In this document: one piece after another, positions 21,771 through 33,232 of the stretch
Layout of the letters: every line of letters begins with the position of its first letter
Numbering within the stretch: position 1 is the first letter of the stretch
Assembly (NCBI GenBank): GCA_026929865.2
Contig: CM049397.1
Span: 1,240,001 to 1,304,000, forward strand
Reading direction: 5' to 3'
DNA length: 64,000 nucleotides
Source of the DNA: Hyperoplus lanceolatus
Lineage: Eukaryota > Chordata > Actinopteri > Uranoscopiformes > Ammodytidae
Notes under the pieces: generated by a model
The model's input: the letters and a program-made list of their open reading frames with translations, nothing else
Databases searched by the model: none
Told to the model about the DNA's origin: nothing
Position numbers and translations under genes: made by a program

Positions 21771-23254
21771 CTCTCTCTCTCTCTCTCATTATCATGTGTG
21801 TAGGACCCCCACAGTGACAGAAGTGTGTTGTTGTTGTTGTTGTTGCTGCAGAACATCCAGGGCATGACGGGCACCCCGATGGTGGCCGCGAGTCCGGAGC
21901 GGCATGACGGCGGGCTTCAGGCCAACCCGGTGGAGGTGCAGAGCTACCAGCCGCCCTGGAAGGTTCTCAGCGACTTCGCCCTGCAGAGCGACATAGACCA
22001 GCCGGCCTTCCAACAACTGGTGCGTCATTTTTGCAGGCATGCTTTAAATGTAACTTTTGCCTATTTATTTAATAATTTTAGCTGCAATATTAGATTGCAT
22101 CTTCGTTTAAGATTCCTCGCGCAGTATTCACAACGTTCAGATTAATCCAATGGTATCAGTACATTTTCTGTCAAATAGCTTTATTTTTATATCATAATAC
22201 ACTGATGCATTCAAATATACGCATTCGTTTAGCAGGCCCCTCACAAGTGGAGCGTTTTATCCCTCTTAGGATTCCTGGACAGCAGGGTTTCATTTTGGTG
22301 CAGATGTTTTCTGAGTTTTACAATATGGTTAAAAAAAAGATTTCCTTCGGATGTATGAACAGACTACTGGTAGAACGGGCATCAATTATCTGGATGAAGG
22401 CGTTAAATGTTGCTGTGAGTTTGCTGATTCACTATTTATTTGATAGATGACACTCTGTTTGTTCATAATTCGGCCATGACTGGAATTGGAAAAAGCAAAA
22501 GTCCTGATGTGAAAACATAGACGCAGGGGCCGTAGGTGTCTTTCGAACATTTTAGGATAATGCATTTCTCATTGATTGATGTTCTCTTTGTGTGTCGCAT
22601 CCCATATGACACAATCTCCTACAGTAGCCTAAATTAAGCGCCGGGTCTCTGGACAAGCACACCTTAGGACCAGCAGTGGAATGTCACACATTGCTCAGCT
22701 ATTCCATTCACTTCATTGTATTGATTAGAATATTTTTCCCACCTTCAACTGAAGACTGACACGTAACAACTATTATAATCAATCTCCAATGAAATAGCAT
22801 AGGCCTAGGCTACAGCGAGCGTTTCTTGATGAACATTAAACGTGCAGCGCAGAGAAAAATAATCCAAAGTTAAGAAGGGTCATTGTCAGCCGCTCTCTGA
22901 TAACACATAGTGTTCTCTGTGATGCCTTAATACTGTTGTGAAATAATAAGTGAGTTACTTTGAAAGTTCACTTTCTTTTTACATAGGCAACAGTGTTCAG
23001 GGGCTTCAGAATAATGTATATGTTTTGTTTTTTAGTTTTTTTACTGTTGATACATTGAATGGACTTTTCATCAGTCATCCTTGTGGAAGGCGCTTGTGTC
23101 CCGATGAGTCTGACCGGCTGCCCCTTGTCTTCCACAGGTCACTTTCTCGGAGGGAGGGCCGGGCTCAAACTCCACCGGCAGTGAGGTCGCGTCCATGTCG
23201 TCCCAGCTGCCCGACACGCCGAACAGCATGGTGTCCAGCCCTATCGAGGCCTGA
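18100..23254 (+). CDS. isl1: Islet-1 LIM-homeodomain transcription factor, six coding exons
   Basis: Coding exons are 18100-18127, 18653-18842, 19795-20048, 21034-21320, 21852-22019 and 23138-23254, all with GT/AG borders, giving 347 residues and a TGA stop. The order is LIM1 (about residues 17-70), LIM2 (79-133), homeodomain (179-238), then the Q-rich and C-terminal tail ending in SSPIEA. The start [12 protein letters not shown] and the exon lengths 190 and 287 match vertebrate ISL1; ISL2 differs at both ends of the protein. Islet-1 is a nuclear factor that pairs through its LIM domains with LDB1 and LHX3 and specifies motor and sensory neurons, cardiac progenitors and pancreatic endocrine cells. 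The protein is two residues shorter than the 349 of mammals, in the linker after LIM2. Whether this is the isl1a or isl1b co-orthologue is not settled. The gene is compact, about 5.2 kb. Confidence 0.97.
18345..18480. repeat. (TTA)n-rich low-complexity block in isl1 intron 1
   Basis: Imperfect repeats of TTATTATTATTAATAG; nothing functional is recognised. Confidence 0.85.
18546..18639 (+). repeat. (TG)47 tract at the isl1 exon 2 splice acceptor
   Basis: A pure 94-base TG array ends 13 bases before the first base of exon 2. Only TCCTCC remains as a pyrimidine tract. A branch-site-like GTTAAC lies upstream of the array at 18535-18540. After the AG at 18541-18542 there is no other AG before the true acceptor, so splicing from a distant branch point remains possible. 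Confidence 0.97.
18653..18842 (+). CDS. isl1: isl1 coding exon 2, LIM1
   Basis: Encodes KKRLISL then the first LIM domain, with zinc ligands in CVGC, the WHAACLKC segment, CAEC, CTC and YCKRDY. Length 190 bases, as in mammals. The acceptor TCCTCCAG|AG stands 13 bases after a (TG)47 tract. The donor is ATCAG|GTACGG, splitting an Arg codon. Confidence 0.96.
19795..20048 (+). CDS. isl1: isl1 coding exon 3, LIM2
   Basis: Encodes [20 protein letters not shown] onward through the second LIM domain, with [19 protein letters not shown] and the linker to LQMA. The linker reads [14 protein letters not shown] where mammals have a slightly longer GAG-containing version. The acceptor is TTCCGCAG|G and the donor GGCAG|GTAGAT. 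Confidence 0.96.
21034..21320 (+). CDS. isl1: isl1 coding exon 4, homeodomain
   Basis: Encodes [20 protein letters not shown], then the homeodomain with recognition helix [15 protein letters not shown], and the glutamine-rich end QQQQPNDKT. Length 287 bases, as in mammals. Two changes inside the homeodomain relative to mammalian ISL1 are visible: CYNANPRP and EMTSLSPRV. The acceptor is CTCCACAG|CA and the donor ACG|GTGAGA. Confidence 0.97.
21703..21787. repeat. (CA)n(CT)n compound microsatellite in isl1 intron 4
   Basis: A CA array followed by (CT)10, 65 bases before exon 5. A separate (TTG)6 at 21828-21845 takes the place of a normal pyrimidine tract for exon 5. Confidence 0.96.
21852..22019 (+). 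CDS. isl1: isl1 coding exon 5 with internal alternative acceptor
   Basis: Encodes [14 protein letters not shown] through PAFQQL (residues 254-309). The main acceptor GCTGCAG|AAC follows a (TTG)6 tract. An in-frame AG at 21919-21920 (GGGCTTCAG|GCC) lies 69 bases into the exon. Using it would drop exactly 23 residues, which is the segment missing in the mouse Isl1-beta isoform. The donor is CTG|GTGCGT. Confidence 0.95.
23138..23254 (+). CDS. isl1: isl1 coding exon 6 and stop
   Basis: Encodes [20 protein letters not shown] and [18 protein letters not shown], then TGA at 23252-23254. The acceptor is CTTCCACAG|GTC. The first residues read VTF where mammals have VNF. The C-terminus identifies islet-1 rather than islet-2. 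Confidence 0.96.
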   Translation, partial: VTFSEGGPGSNSTGSEVASMSSQLPDTPNSMVSSPIEA

Positions 23255-26200
23255 GCACACTGCACCGCCCGGTTCATCCCATTCTGCACCAAGACAACCC
23301 CCGCGTTGTATTTTTGACACTGTGAAGACAATCATGGGATTTTACCACAGCCACTCATCCTACTAGGCCGTCCTAGAAGAGAGAGACGGATGCGTCATAA
23401 CGTTCAATACGCCTGGTTACAGTTTTGCCAAAACGAGACGACGTGAGCCTGACTCCATCGCTAAACGGGATCTCCGACTATAGGAGAGACAGTTCCATCC
23501 TATAGGCGAATGCTGTGCGCTACTTTGAATAGACAACAATTACTGGTGATTTTTTCATTCGATTCATGCACCTCATCATATAATAGAGCATTTGGAGGGC
23601 AACAACAGCACTGCTTTTTCTTCTTTTGATTACACACTTTCCTCCATGACCCAAGTAGGCTAAAGCATTTGCAACAAGGTATACCTCTATTCTGCCACAC
23701 GCTTCGTGGGACATTTGTGTGAGTTAGTGTCCGACCGATAATTGTTTTCTTTCCCAAAGATGTGTATAATTAATAATAAGTTAAAAAAAAATACGGTTAG
23801 CTCTGGAAGAAAATGTTTCGTTTGTTCCCGTGCAACAAAAATTATTTATTATTTATTGTCGACAAATTTGCCACATTTTCTGTAATTTCTTAACTGAAGT
23901 AAAAAGAAAGTAAAAACAATTGGAGTTTGGTCTGTGGATTTTCTATTACAATGTATTGTTTGATACATTTGAATAATTTACAAAGTAGCCTATGACATTA
24001 AGGAGTTGGGCTTTCTTTTTTTTCTCTTGTGGACATTCGCACATGAGCCGGCAGAGATATGAAACAACCTGTCTGCTTTACGACAAACACGCCTAAGACA
24101 TCTCTGACTCCTGTCATTATTATTTTTTTCTTGAATGAAATCGATCAAATCTGACAGTAAAATTAGATTATTTTCAATTGAAGAATTATTTTCTAAACCC
24201 TTCTACAAACAAATGAAATTATCTTGATTTTAGTGACGTCATCTCTATTAATTTCGAAACAATGAGACAAGAACAAATGTGTTCTTCATGTTTTTTAGAA
24301 AAATAAGAAATAATTGAAAACCGCCATTTGGCTTTTTGCCATCAAACAGACACATCAGAGTGCCGTGTGCGGTCTGACTTCATGGTACAAGTGTCTGACC
24401 GTTCCGTCACATATTAACGCTGCATGTGTTCACTGGAATGTAGATTTCCCCTTTGTCCACTGTTGCTGTTTTTATTGTTACGGCTTTTTTAAATGAAAAC
24501 GTAATTTGATAGTGAGACTGAGACTCGTTTTCAGCAAGTAAACATAGTGTCACAAACATTTATCTTTTTGATTTGTTTCAAGCTGATTAGTGTGTGATCA
24601 TGTATGATCTCATACACAGGGAGTTTCTTTATATCTTAACAAAATAGCCAATCGACCGATCAGGTAATGTTTCAATATGTGTCAAAATCCATCTTTGTGA
24701 ACGCACCTGATCCTCCTCCTGGTTAATCCCGACACTCAATACTCTCCTTCTACCAGTTTGAGATTATTCTTTGAATATAATAGATTAAGTTTGACAGAGA
24801 GTTTAGGGATGATAGTGCAGCGCATCCTTCGGTCACGACAGCTTTCATTCAGCAGTAGATTGCAGAACGCCATGTGGCGTATATACTATCCTTCCTGGAG
24901 TTGAATTCATAGCCACAGTTGACATCTATAGGCTCAGCATTTATTGACCTATTAATCAGTTTATTTTACTTTGAAAATATTTTATGTCAAATTCTTTCTG
25001 ATGATTGTCCATCTGGTGAAGAAATCATCAGGGGTATTGGGCATATTCAAAACCAATTTATAGTCGTGAATACTTTCAGCTATTATCTCCCTTGCTATAA
25101 TTATTGAGAAATTGTTAATTTACCATGACACAATTAGCAGACAAATATCCTACTGTATGCTGTAGTTTCATACAAATCCAAATGACAAAATAATCAACTA
25201 GCATACCATGTTTTTTAAGCATTCTCTCCTCCATAGGCTATGGAAGTTTTTCATAAAGGGGAGGCATGGCAAATATATATATTTTTTTAATATATAAATA
25301 TATATATAACAGAAAGCGATAAAAGGAAGATGTCAGTGCATGGCAGAACAAAGAGGCTCCACAAAGAAAATTAAATACATTGAAGTCATTTTAATATCCT
25401 GGACCTTTTCCTGTATGGGCTTGTACAAAATGAGTGAATGAAATTAAAAATAAATGCTGTTTGTAAGACCGCTGACATGTACGCATGGCTAGTAGGTTAT
25501 ACAAGGGAGGAACACAGGGGACCACATAGAGACAAGCATATTGTACCAAGTCAAACTGCTCAATCAAAAGCAATTTAGTGCAGTCTATTCAGTGATACTG
25601 CACTGTGTTGGAAAAAAAACAACTACATTAAAATTATGTTAAAAAGTTTGAATGCATCCAGAGCCTACATTTCACTATTGTGCATTACATGTCAAATTGA
25701 TGTATCTACAAAATACACACATTCAGAAAACACATTTGACTATGACGCAAGACTTTTTTTTCTGTTTTAGTTAAGTGTTATATCTAGCTGGAAGTGAGAG
25801 TGAAGCCTAACAGTTCTAAGAGTGATTGTGATGAGAGAAGCATTGTGGGTGAGGGTGAAGAGAGCGAGCCTGATGGCTGCTTCACACCAGCAGCTAAAAT
25901 CTAATCAACATAATTATTTTATTTCCTCTCCGCTCATTATCACCTTTTTTGTTTTTTTGTTACTTCATTCATTTTGGCTTTGCTTGGTTACGTTTCTACA
26001 GAGACTGTACATCCCCACTTTTAACAGGAAGCCGCGTTAGGCATGGTCAACTCATCATCAGTCCACTACTCAGTACTTGGGAGAAGCTGTCACATTGAAT
26101 CATTTCTGTTGAGAGCAGCTTCTGTGAGATCTCTGATGTTTCTTTGCTGATCTTTGGGTTGCTATGTAAGGAATCAGAATCATTGCATAATATCATCAAT

Positions 26201-29039
26201 TTGTTCTTGACGGTGACAAAACTATTGAGCAATATTTGAGGGCATGCTTGAAAAGGCAGGGAATGTATGTCTCCGTTGGAATGCAGTGTCTACCACATTT
26301 GTGCAACATTGAGGAACATGCCACACACTGTAGCCGTCTGTCGGTATTTCCACCCAGAGGTGCAGGTGGGGGAATGTGATTTTGGTGTTAAGATTCAATG
26401 TGTTTTACACCTTCTGCCTAGTACTCACCACAGGTCACTGGCCACTGCACAGCTCACTTGTGCATCCACATACTGTAGAACCCTTAATAGGTATGCTTTT
26501 TTCTCTGGTTCACTTTCCCATACATTTACCAACCGTTAGTACAGAAAGATTCACCCCAAGGACACAGTCTCAATTAAAAAGAGCAATAACTTCAAATTGC
26601 AGAGTGAAGATAATTGTTTTACTCTCAGCAGCATATTGACTGTCTGCATAGCTGTTTAATATATATGGTCAAGGATTGTTTTAGTTAAGACACAAAAGAC
26701 TTGGTTAAGGTTCAGGAAAATCATGGTATGGTTAAAAATAAGCCTTGTTCAGGTGAAGGGATCGTCATCGTTGGCATTAAAATGATAAGAGCTTGATTAA
26801 GGCCAAGGAATGACCATGGACTAATGTTGACCAGTGAACAAACAGCAATCTATCGTGCCATTGTTAATGCTACTTCCATCTCTGATCCTGACAGACCAAA
26901 GTTAGAATACACAATCAAAGGCTATTCAGTGCATTGAGCATTTGCACAAATCATACCATAACACTGCTGACAAAAACGCAATGCTCTGGACTGTGCTTTG
27001 CGTTCTTCAATTCATCACCTTGATTTCAATTTCACTGAATCCCAGTTTGAAAGGTGGTGGACTATTAGTTATTGGGTTGAATAGTTTGCTCTACACAACA
27101 AGTAGTCTAGCTAACCGGATACAGACAACTAGTCGACACGACAGATACTGTCACCAAACTCCTCCCCTTCCTCTTCCCGCTCTAGCCTGTGGTTTATGCT
27201 CTGCTCAGAACGTGAGACAACAGAAAGTGAGCGTGTGTTTGATACGGTTTGATAGTATCCAGCTCATAATGTTGCTGCACACACATTAACGGTGTCGGTC
27301 GGCACCTTTTAATATAGATCCATGGTCAGCACCAAATTGCACTATTTTGAAAGGACACGTTGCGGCTTCCTCTCCTTAGCGCTGCCCAAGACGATTGTGA
27401 TTGGTTTAAAGCAATGAAAACAGGCCAGCCCAGTTTTCCCCCTATACTCAAAACTAAATGGCATGTGTCCAGACCATACTACTAGTAGCAGTATTTTGGG
27501 CTGGCTGTGCGAGACTACCCAACAAGTATTAGCCCGCCTGATATTTCTTAAAGTAACTGAAATAATTGACAGATTAGCCGTGTTCAGACTGACAATAGCT
27601 TTAGCCTCAAAGAAGCCAGCCTTTCATTGTGTGTAGTGAGATCACTGTGTTGGCACAGTGGGGAATATATACCTCAAAAAACTCAGGCAATAAGAAGCCA
27701 GCAAAATGAAGATCCAGGGTCAATATTTACTATAGTGCTAAGAACCATCAGAGTTGCACACTGTGTTAGTCAATCAAAAGTATGCACATTCAGAGAACAG
27801 CCATCAAATACATTTTTATAGTCACATGATCATGGTAATAACACAACAAACAACGAACAGTCTTTTTGTCAGACTGAAGCTTCAGTAGCTTACAAGGCAC
27901 ACAGGATTCTGGGACAAATAGCATCTGAGGAAATACAGATCCATTAGTTCTTAACTGTGTTGAAATGAGTTGTTCTTGATGTATGTGTAAATGAGCTGTT
28001 TTGACACTTTTTACAGCGTGCAACCATGGTGGTTTGAAACAGTGTTTTATTTGATGTCTCTTTCTATAACCGTACATTTTGAACCGTTTTTCTGTCTTTT
28101 TGTAGATGCATCATTCACTCATCACATGAAGAAAAGGAACCATATTGGAGCCTTCCCCATTCATTTCTCAGCGCGTGGATGTGGATGATAATTGACAAGG
28201 AGATTCTGGATGACGCAGGATATATGGCTGTTTGTCAATCCACAAACCAACTTAGTTTGTTTGCTGAATAAAGAGCAACGCAATCTATCCATGTTGTCTG
28301 TGTTTTGCATTTTATTTTTTAAAGATTAAATTAAGAAAACTCACAAGGGCCAAAATAGGAGAGAAATACAGACAATAGAACCATAGATAGATACCATTCA
28401 ATATAAACTGAATGGAAGTCAAGAACAGAAAACATAATACATAACATAACCTAAAGCTAATTGTCTCCATTGGGCCGGGCTGACCCCTGCTCCTGGCTAC
28501 TGCCGGCCTGTATGCATACAATTAAGCCAATAGTGCTTATTCTAGTATATGTATATCAGTTACATGATTCATATTATACATAAGAAGCTCCAGATGCATG
28601 TCTTTAATAAGAGGTTAATAAGTTTTGTAAGAAAGATATGTTTTCAACAAACTATTCTTGCCCTCCATGAGTGTTGACATATTAATATGTATTACGCAAG
28701 AAAGGACATCAGCTTCTTGTGTTGTTAAAATCCATTTGTTGTCAGTTTATCATATTCATTTTACAGTGATTGCTTATATACACTGAAGATATATTAGGAT
28801 GTGTGTGTTATGAGAAGGCAGAAAGGCTACAGCTATAATCACTTCATTAAAGAGGCTTGATGCTTTTCTTTTTGCATAAAAGCAACACTAACGCTGTTGT
28901 CTATGGACGGAGTGCACGTCCTATTTTGATAGAAAGAATAAAGCACCTTGAAATAAAATACTGATAGTAGGCTATAATTATTGATTTCAATCTGCTGCAC
29001 TGGCTTAACTCCCTTAGAATGTGCTATACATAAAATCAA
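23255..29039 (+). other. isl1 3' UTR and transposon-poor 3' flank
   Basis: The isl1 3' UTR begins at 23255 but its end is not fixed. Candidate poly(A) signals are AATAAA at 25449-25454 and at 28267-28272. The 5.8 kb contains only one repeat I can tie to another place in the window, 27391-27520, which matches 5764-5890. AT-rich blocks with homeodomain-type TAATTA cores occur, for example near 25908, and could be enhancers, but this cannot be shown from one sequence. No other gene is seen. Confidence 0.5.
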
Positions 29040-29043
29040 TTAA

Positions 29044-29543
29044 AGCCACTACGACTAACATTGCACGTTGGCAAAGTTAGCTTCACAACGTTCACGTTGT
29101 GAAGCTGTTTTCTAGCTCGTGCCGGGCGTGCAAGATTCAAATGATCAGGAAGCAATATAGTGCATGTCCGTGTGTTGAAAGTGTGAGGGCACCGGACTCT
29201 TTTCGGCTCCGTGAGAGTGGTTAGTGACACAGCATCAACTAACGCCAGTCAGTGCTACACACACCTGATTGCAATGAGTTGATGCAGTGTCACCTCTCAC
29301 GGAGCTGAAAGATTCCGTATCCTCACACAAAGCGAATGAACGAGAGACGGCAGTTAGTATGGATCACGATGAGGTAATGCGTTTATGTTGTGGTAAATAA
29401 TGACTATTTCAGATGAATAATGGTCATCTGATGATGCTGGTGAGGCAAAGTAAACTTTGTTTTAGTAGGCTACGGCTCATTCATTTAGGAGTAAACACTG
29501 CAGTCTAGTTCGCTCCCGTGAAATTGTGTATACGTTGCTTGGC
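29044..29543. mobile_element. TTAA element, copy 2, right-truncated
   Basis: TTAA at 29040-29043 precedes AGCCACTACGACTAAC. The internal order (GTGAGGGCACCGGACTC, GAGAGACGGCAGTTAGTATGG, CGTTGCTTGGCA) follows the copies at 5241 and 62704. Similarity stops after CGTTGCTTGGCA and no right terminal repeat is found. Confidence 0.7.
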
Positions 29544-29684
29544 ATTATTAACATTATGTCTTCAAGTATTACAATTTATAAGTTAGATTTTCCCAACTGT
29601 CATCATTTCTATGTCATCCTTTGGAAAGGGGTAGTGTAAAGCAGTGCTGTGGTGCTCTGATGGCAGGTTTAGGATTAGTACGCA

Positions 29685-29880
29685 TGGTACGGCTGGTAGG
29701 ATGGCCTAGAGGAAAGAGGGGCCAACCAGTAACCATGAGGTCTCTGGTTGGATCTTTGGCACTGGACAGGAGGGTGTTAGTTATAAAACTACGGTGCTCA
29801 CCATCTCTACCATTGTGTCCGTTGAGCAAGGCACTTAACCCCAAACTGCTGTACTATGGCTGTGCCAGGACCCCCTCGGA
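29685..29880 (+). repeat. tRNA-derived SINE
   Basis: An A-box-like TGGCCTAGAGG is followed about 45 bases later by a degenerate B-box GGTTGGATCTT, and then by the block TTGAGCAAGGCACTTAACCC that is shared by many teleost tRNA SINEs. The exact ends and the tail are not clear. Confidence 0.6.
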
Positions 29881-30344
29881 AGTGGACAACTTGAGAGGCC
29901 ATTTGAGAAAAGACACATATCAATGTGCCCTGTGTACAAGTGACTTACTGTATGTATTCCCATTTGAGCCTTGTCATCATTATTAACATACTGTATATTA
30001 AACTGAGGAACATGAGTTTCAACCCTATTTGGTGAAATAAAGCTTGAGAGCCTTAGCCTTTATTGGAGCCTGTTGTATGGATGGGGATCTGTGCAGGGGG
30101 AATTACGAGCCAGGACAAAGAGTCCTGATAACAAGCCCAGGAGCTTTGTGTAGCTCACAGCCCATGGAGAGATAGAACAAAGCAGCACTGTACCTGGGCT
30201 GCTCTCTGGATGAGACAGTGTTGAAGAGGGACAGGGAACCCTTAAACTAGGGGTGTCCAAACTACGGCCCGCGGCCGATTTTAAAAATATAATGTAATAT
30301 GGCCCTTTTAATTATTTTTTTTTTTCTTTGTTAACCCAATAGTG

Positions 30345-30490
30345 CAGGGGTGTCAAAACTGATTGATTGGAGGCAATCGCAAAAAACACTGGGTGTCTGA
30401 ATGGCAAATAGCAATAGTCAATGATTTGGGCAGCGCTGACTTTGGAGAGGGGGCCCTAATCAAATTCTGTTTAGGGCCCCATGAAGGCTT
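30345..30490. repeat. Fragment of the 1.4/57 kb hAT-type repeat
   Basis: AAAAAACACTGGGTGT and the AGTCAAT-ATTTGGGC stretch recur at about 57220-57275 and in part at 1637-1660. It starts with GCAGGGGTGTCAAAAC, another hAT-like end. Confidence 0.5.
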
Positions 30491-30996
30491 CGGCCGGCTC
30501 TAAAGGGGAAGTCTGTCTGTTTAATTTGCAAGGAAAGTGTTGCCGTGAAGAAGGATTACAATTCACAAAGACACTATGGCCCTCATTTATCAACCTTGCG
30601 TAGACCAAAAAAGTGGGTGTACGTACATTTCCACGCAAACCTCGGCATTTATCAATATGGACGTGAGCGTAGGATACGCTCAAATCCCACGCCAGCTCTC
30701 AGCTCGTGTACGCAAGTTTGTAAACAGCATGAACTCGCAGTGCAGGCTGTGCCGGGTAGCCGATGACTTTGTTGGACAATTATAAGAAGATAATAAAAAT
30801 GCAGTGTTTGCTCAGACCGAAATAAAGATATTTATCACTTAAAAATGTGTAGGAGCGCTGATTCAATACTGCGCACACCGGCCACTTAGGAGCGCTGCAT
30901 GGGACTGTGTAAGGGCAGTTATCTCCGACTTGGAGCAGCTGGGGGGACACTGAGGCACAGGGGCTGCATTCATTCAAAATGTTAGTCTAAGTATTA

Positions 30997-32227
30997 CACT
31001 GTGTGCAACATTTTTAGGCAAGTTGTATTTTTGAGGATTAATTTTATTATTGAACAACTACAGTGCTCTCGGTCAATCCAAAATGTTAATGAACCTAAAC
31101 CTGAATGTTTACAAAAGTAAAAGTGAGGTTTTGTCTTTCTTACGAGAATATATATATGTTTTGCTATTATTAGGCAACTATTTGTAACGGCTGGACAGGG
31201 AGGACAGTACCAGTTTAAGAGGGTTTATTTAGAAGGAATCTGGGGTTTAGGGCCGAGCTCTGGAGTGGCTGACAGGCATGGGGGTCCAGGAGGAAGTGCC
31301 AAGGGGAGAATCCGGTGAGACGAGCAGAGGCAGGCAAGAGCAGGCAGGCAGAGGGGTCCAAGTAGGGAGAGCTGGCTGACGAGGGCTGGAGCTGGTGGCT
31401 GGAGTCAGGCTGGGAGACTGTGGCAAAAAAGAACAGAATTTAGCAACAAGCTATATGCAGGCGGGACTACAAAAGGTCTAGGTGGCTGGAGAGTTACTGA
31501 CTGGGTAACAGAGTTTACAATCTGGCCGTGTCTGGAAGGTAGGGCCGGGTATATGAAGAGCAGTTGATAGTTGATTGATGGCAGCTGTGAATGCTGGTAA
31601 CTGACTCCAGCACACCTGACCCCAACCCTGCAATTACACCAGAACACAGACAAGGGTAAAGGGCAAAAAACAACACAAGGACCTGAGGCCCAAGCAGGAT
31701 CATGACACTATTAGTATGTAGAATTATTCTGCAACTAAATAAAAAAACGAAAATGTTCCCATCTCACAACTCAAAATAAAAATTTCAGACATGTCAAAAA
31801 AAAAAATCAGTGACCAATATAGCCACCCTTCTTTTCAATAACTGTCACAAGCCTTCCATTCATGGAGTCTGTCAATTTCTTGATCTGTTGACGATCAACT
31901 TTTTGTGCAGCAGCAGGCCGAAAAGGTCCAACTAGCTCATCTTTAAAGGCAACTATTAGTATCTTTAAAGATGAGCTAGTTGGACCTTTTTGGGTTGAAC
32001 TGACAGACTCTATGAATGGAAGGAAGCAGAATAATTCTGCATACTAATAGTTTCCTAATAATAGCAAAACATATATATTCACGTAAGAAAGACAAAACCT
32101 CACTTTTACTTTCGTAAATATTCAGGTTTAGGTTTTTAACATTTTGGATCGACCGAGAGCACTGTAGTTGTTCAATAATAAAATTAATCCTCAAAAATAC
32201 AACTTGCCAAAAATGTTGCACACAGTG
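30997..32227. mobile_element. Foldback Tc1/mariner-type element interrupted by a solo LTR
   Basis: TA then CACTGTGTGCAACATTTTT begins at 30997; the inverse ends at 32227 before TA. The left arm (30997-31182 plus 31713-31947) pairs in order with the right arm (31963-32227). At the centre GGTCCAACTAGCTCATCTTT is mirrored across a 15-bp loop. Near 31820-31915 the minus strand keeps a transposase C-terminal scrap (VDRQQIKKLTDSMNGRLV). A 525-bp LTR interrupts the left arm. Confidence 0.75.
31183..31707 (-). mobile_element. Solo LTR (Gypsy-like), minus orientation
   Basis: Begins TGTAACGG and ends CATGACA, flanked by CTATT at 31178-31182 and 31708-31712, a 5-bp target duplication. In the minus orientation an AATAAA lies at 31224-31229 near the 3' end, as expected for an LTR. 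No internal retrotransposon sequence adjoins, so it is a solo LTR left by recombination. The superfamily is inferred. Confidence 0.75.
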
Positions 32228-33232
32228 TAAATGTGTAGGCTATGCAAGCACGCACGCTGCTCTTTATGATAACAAAAATACACGGCACAACATTCAGCTT
32301 AACATTTTATTTATTCTGCGCACTTTTGAGATTTTAGTTCCTCTTTTAATGTGTCATTGTTCGCTAAAGCGAGCGATTTATTTCCACCATTAACCTGCAC
32401 GTTTCGTCTTGTTTTTCCGATCTGCTGGTGGAGCAGGACGGTGGGCGCTCTCACAGCTGATCGTTGCCGGTTTGGCTTGTGCAGCTGGCTATATTATGCA
32501 CGCACCTGCAGTTGGTTGCATGTCAGAGCAGCAACACACTTTTTTAGTGGCGATTTTTGAGTCAGACCAATTTTTCTTCATCTATGTAAAGAAATGGCGA
32601 CATATAATTGTATATGCTGTTTTATAGCATTTGAGCGATAGTACTGATGTAAACCTCAAATGCAAAATCCTCAGCTGGAGATCGTTTGTTGTCAACACCT
32701 ACGCTGTTGACCACAGCAGTTATTTCCTTCCTAACTGCTGTCTTCTGGCGTTCTTTGATGCCGCTTGTAATGCTCCTTAATGAAACTCTTTTTTTTTCTA
32801 CTTTCGCTGTTATGCTGTCAATTTCTACTTCAGAGAAGTTCCTCTTCTGTGCCGTAATGCGCATATCCATGTCGTAAAACCTCTGGGCGAGGCCTCTAAA
32901 CTGAGAAAATATAAGGGCGTGATATTCAAATATCCATTGTTTTCAGCCGCCGCATTTATCAATAATTGCCTGGCGTACGCCGAGATTGGCGAGATACGAC
33001 TGTTTGATAAATCCCACGTGATACCTGGCATAGGGAGGTAGGCCTATTTGCTCCAGAATCTGCACCAGTTTCCATGCAAGTTTGATAAATGAGGCCCATT
33101 GAAACTACTGTAAACATCAGAGCAGCTACATGTCCTGATAAATGTGTTATTTTTGCCAAGTGGCCCGGCCCTTCGTAGATTTTTCTGTATGTGGCCCTCA
33201 GTGAAAAAAGTTTGGACACCCCTGCCTTAAAC

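Larger units (their letters stand above)
30578..33097. mobile_element. TIR element with GGCCCTCATTTATCAA ends
   Basis: GGCCCTCATTTATCAA at 30578 is mirrored by TTTGATAAATGAGGCCC at 33081-33097, inside the hAT element. A related right end lies at 34900-35013. GGGCCTCATTTATC ends are common in fish and are usually placed with Harbinger-type MITEs, but I cannot read a clean target duplication here. Interior 32240-33080 is non-coding. Confidence 0.6.
30248..33224. mobile_element. hAT transposon with perfect 8-bp target duplication
   Basis: The ends are TAGGGGTGTCCAAAC (30248) and GTTTGGACACCCCTG (ending 33224). They are flanked on both sides by CCTTAAAC (30240-30247 and 33225-33232). Eight identical bases and CAGGGGTGTCC-type ends are the hAT signature. 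It is non-autonomous; no transposase remains, and most of its length is made of later insertions. Confidence 0.85.

Noticed and set aside
29621-29986. 121-codon frame over the SINE as a protein gene
   Set aside because: The A-box, B-box and the AGCAAGGCAC block explain the sequence as a SINE.
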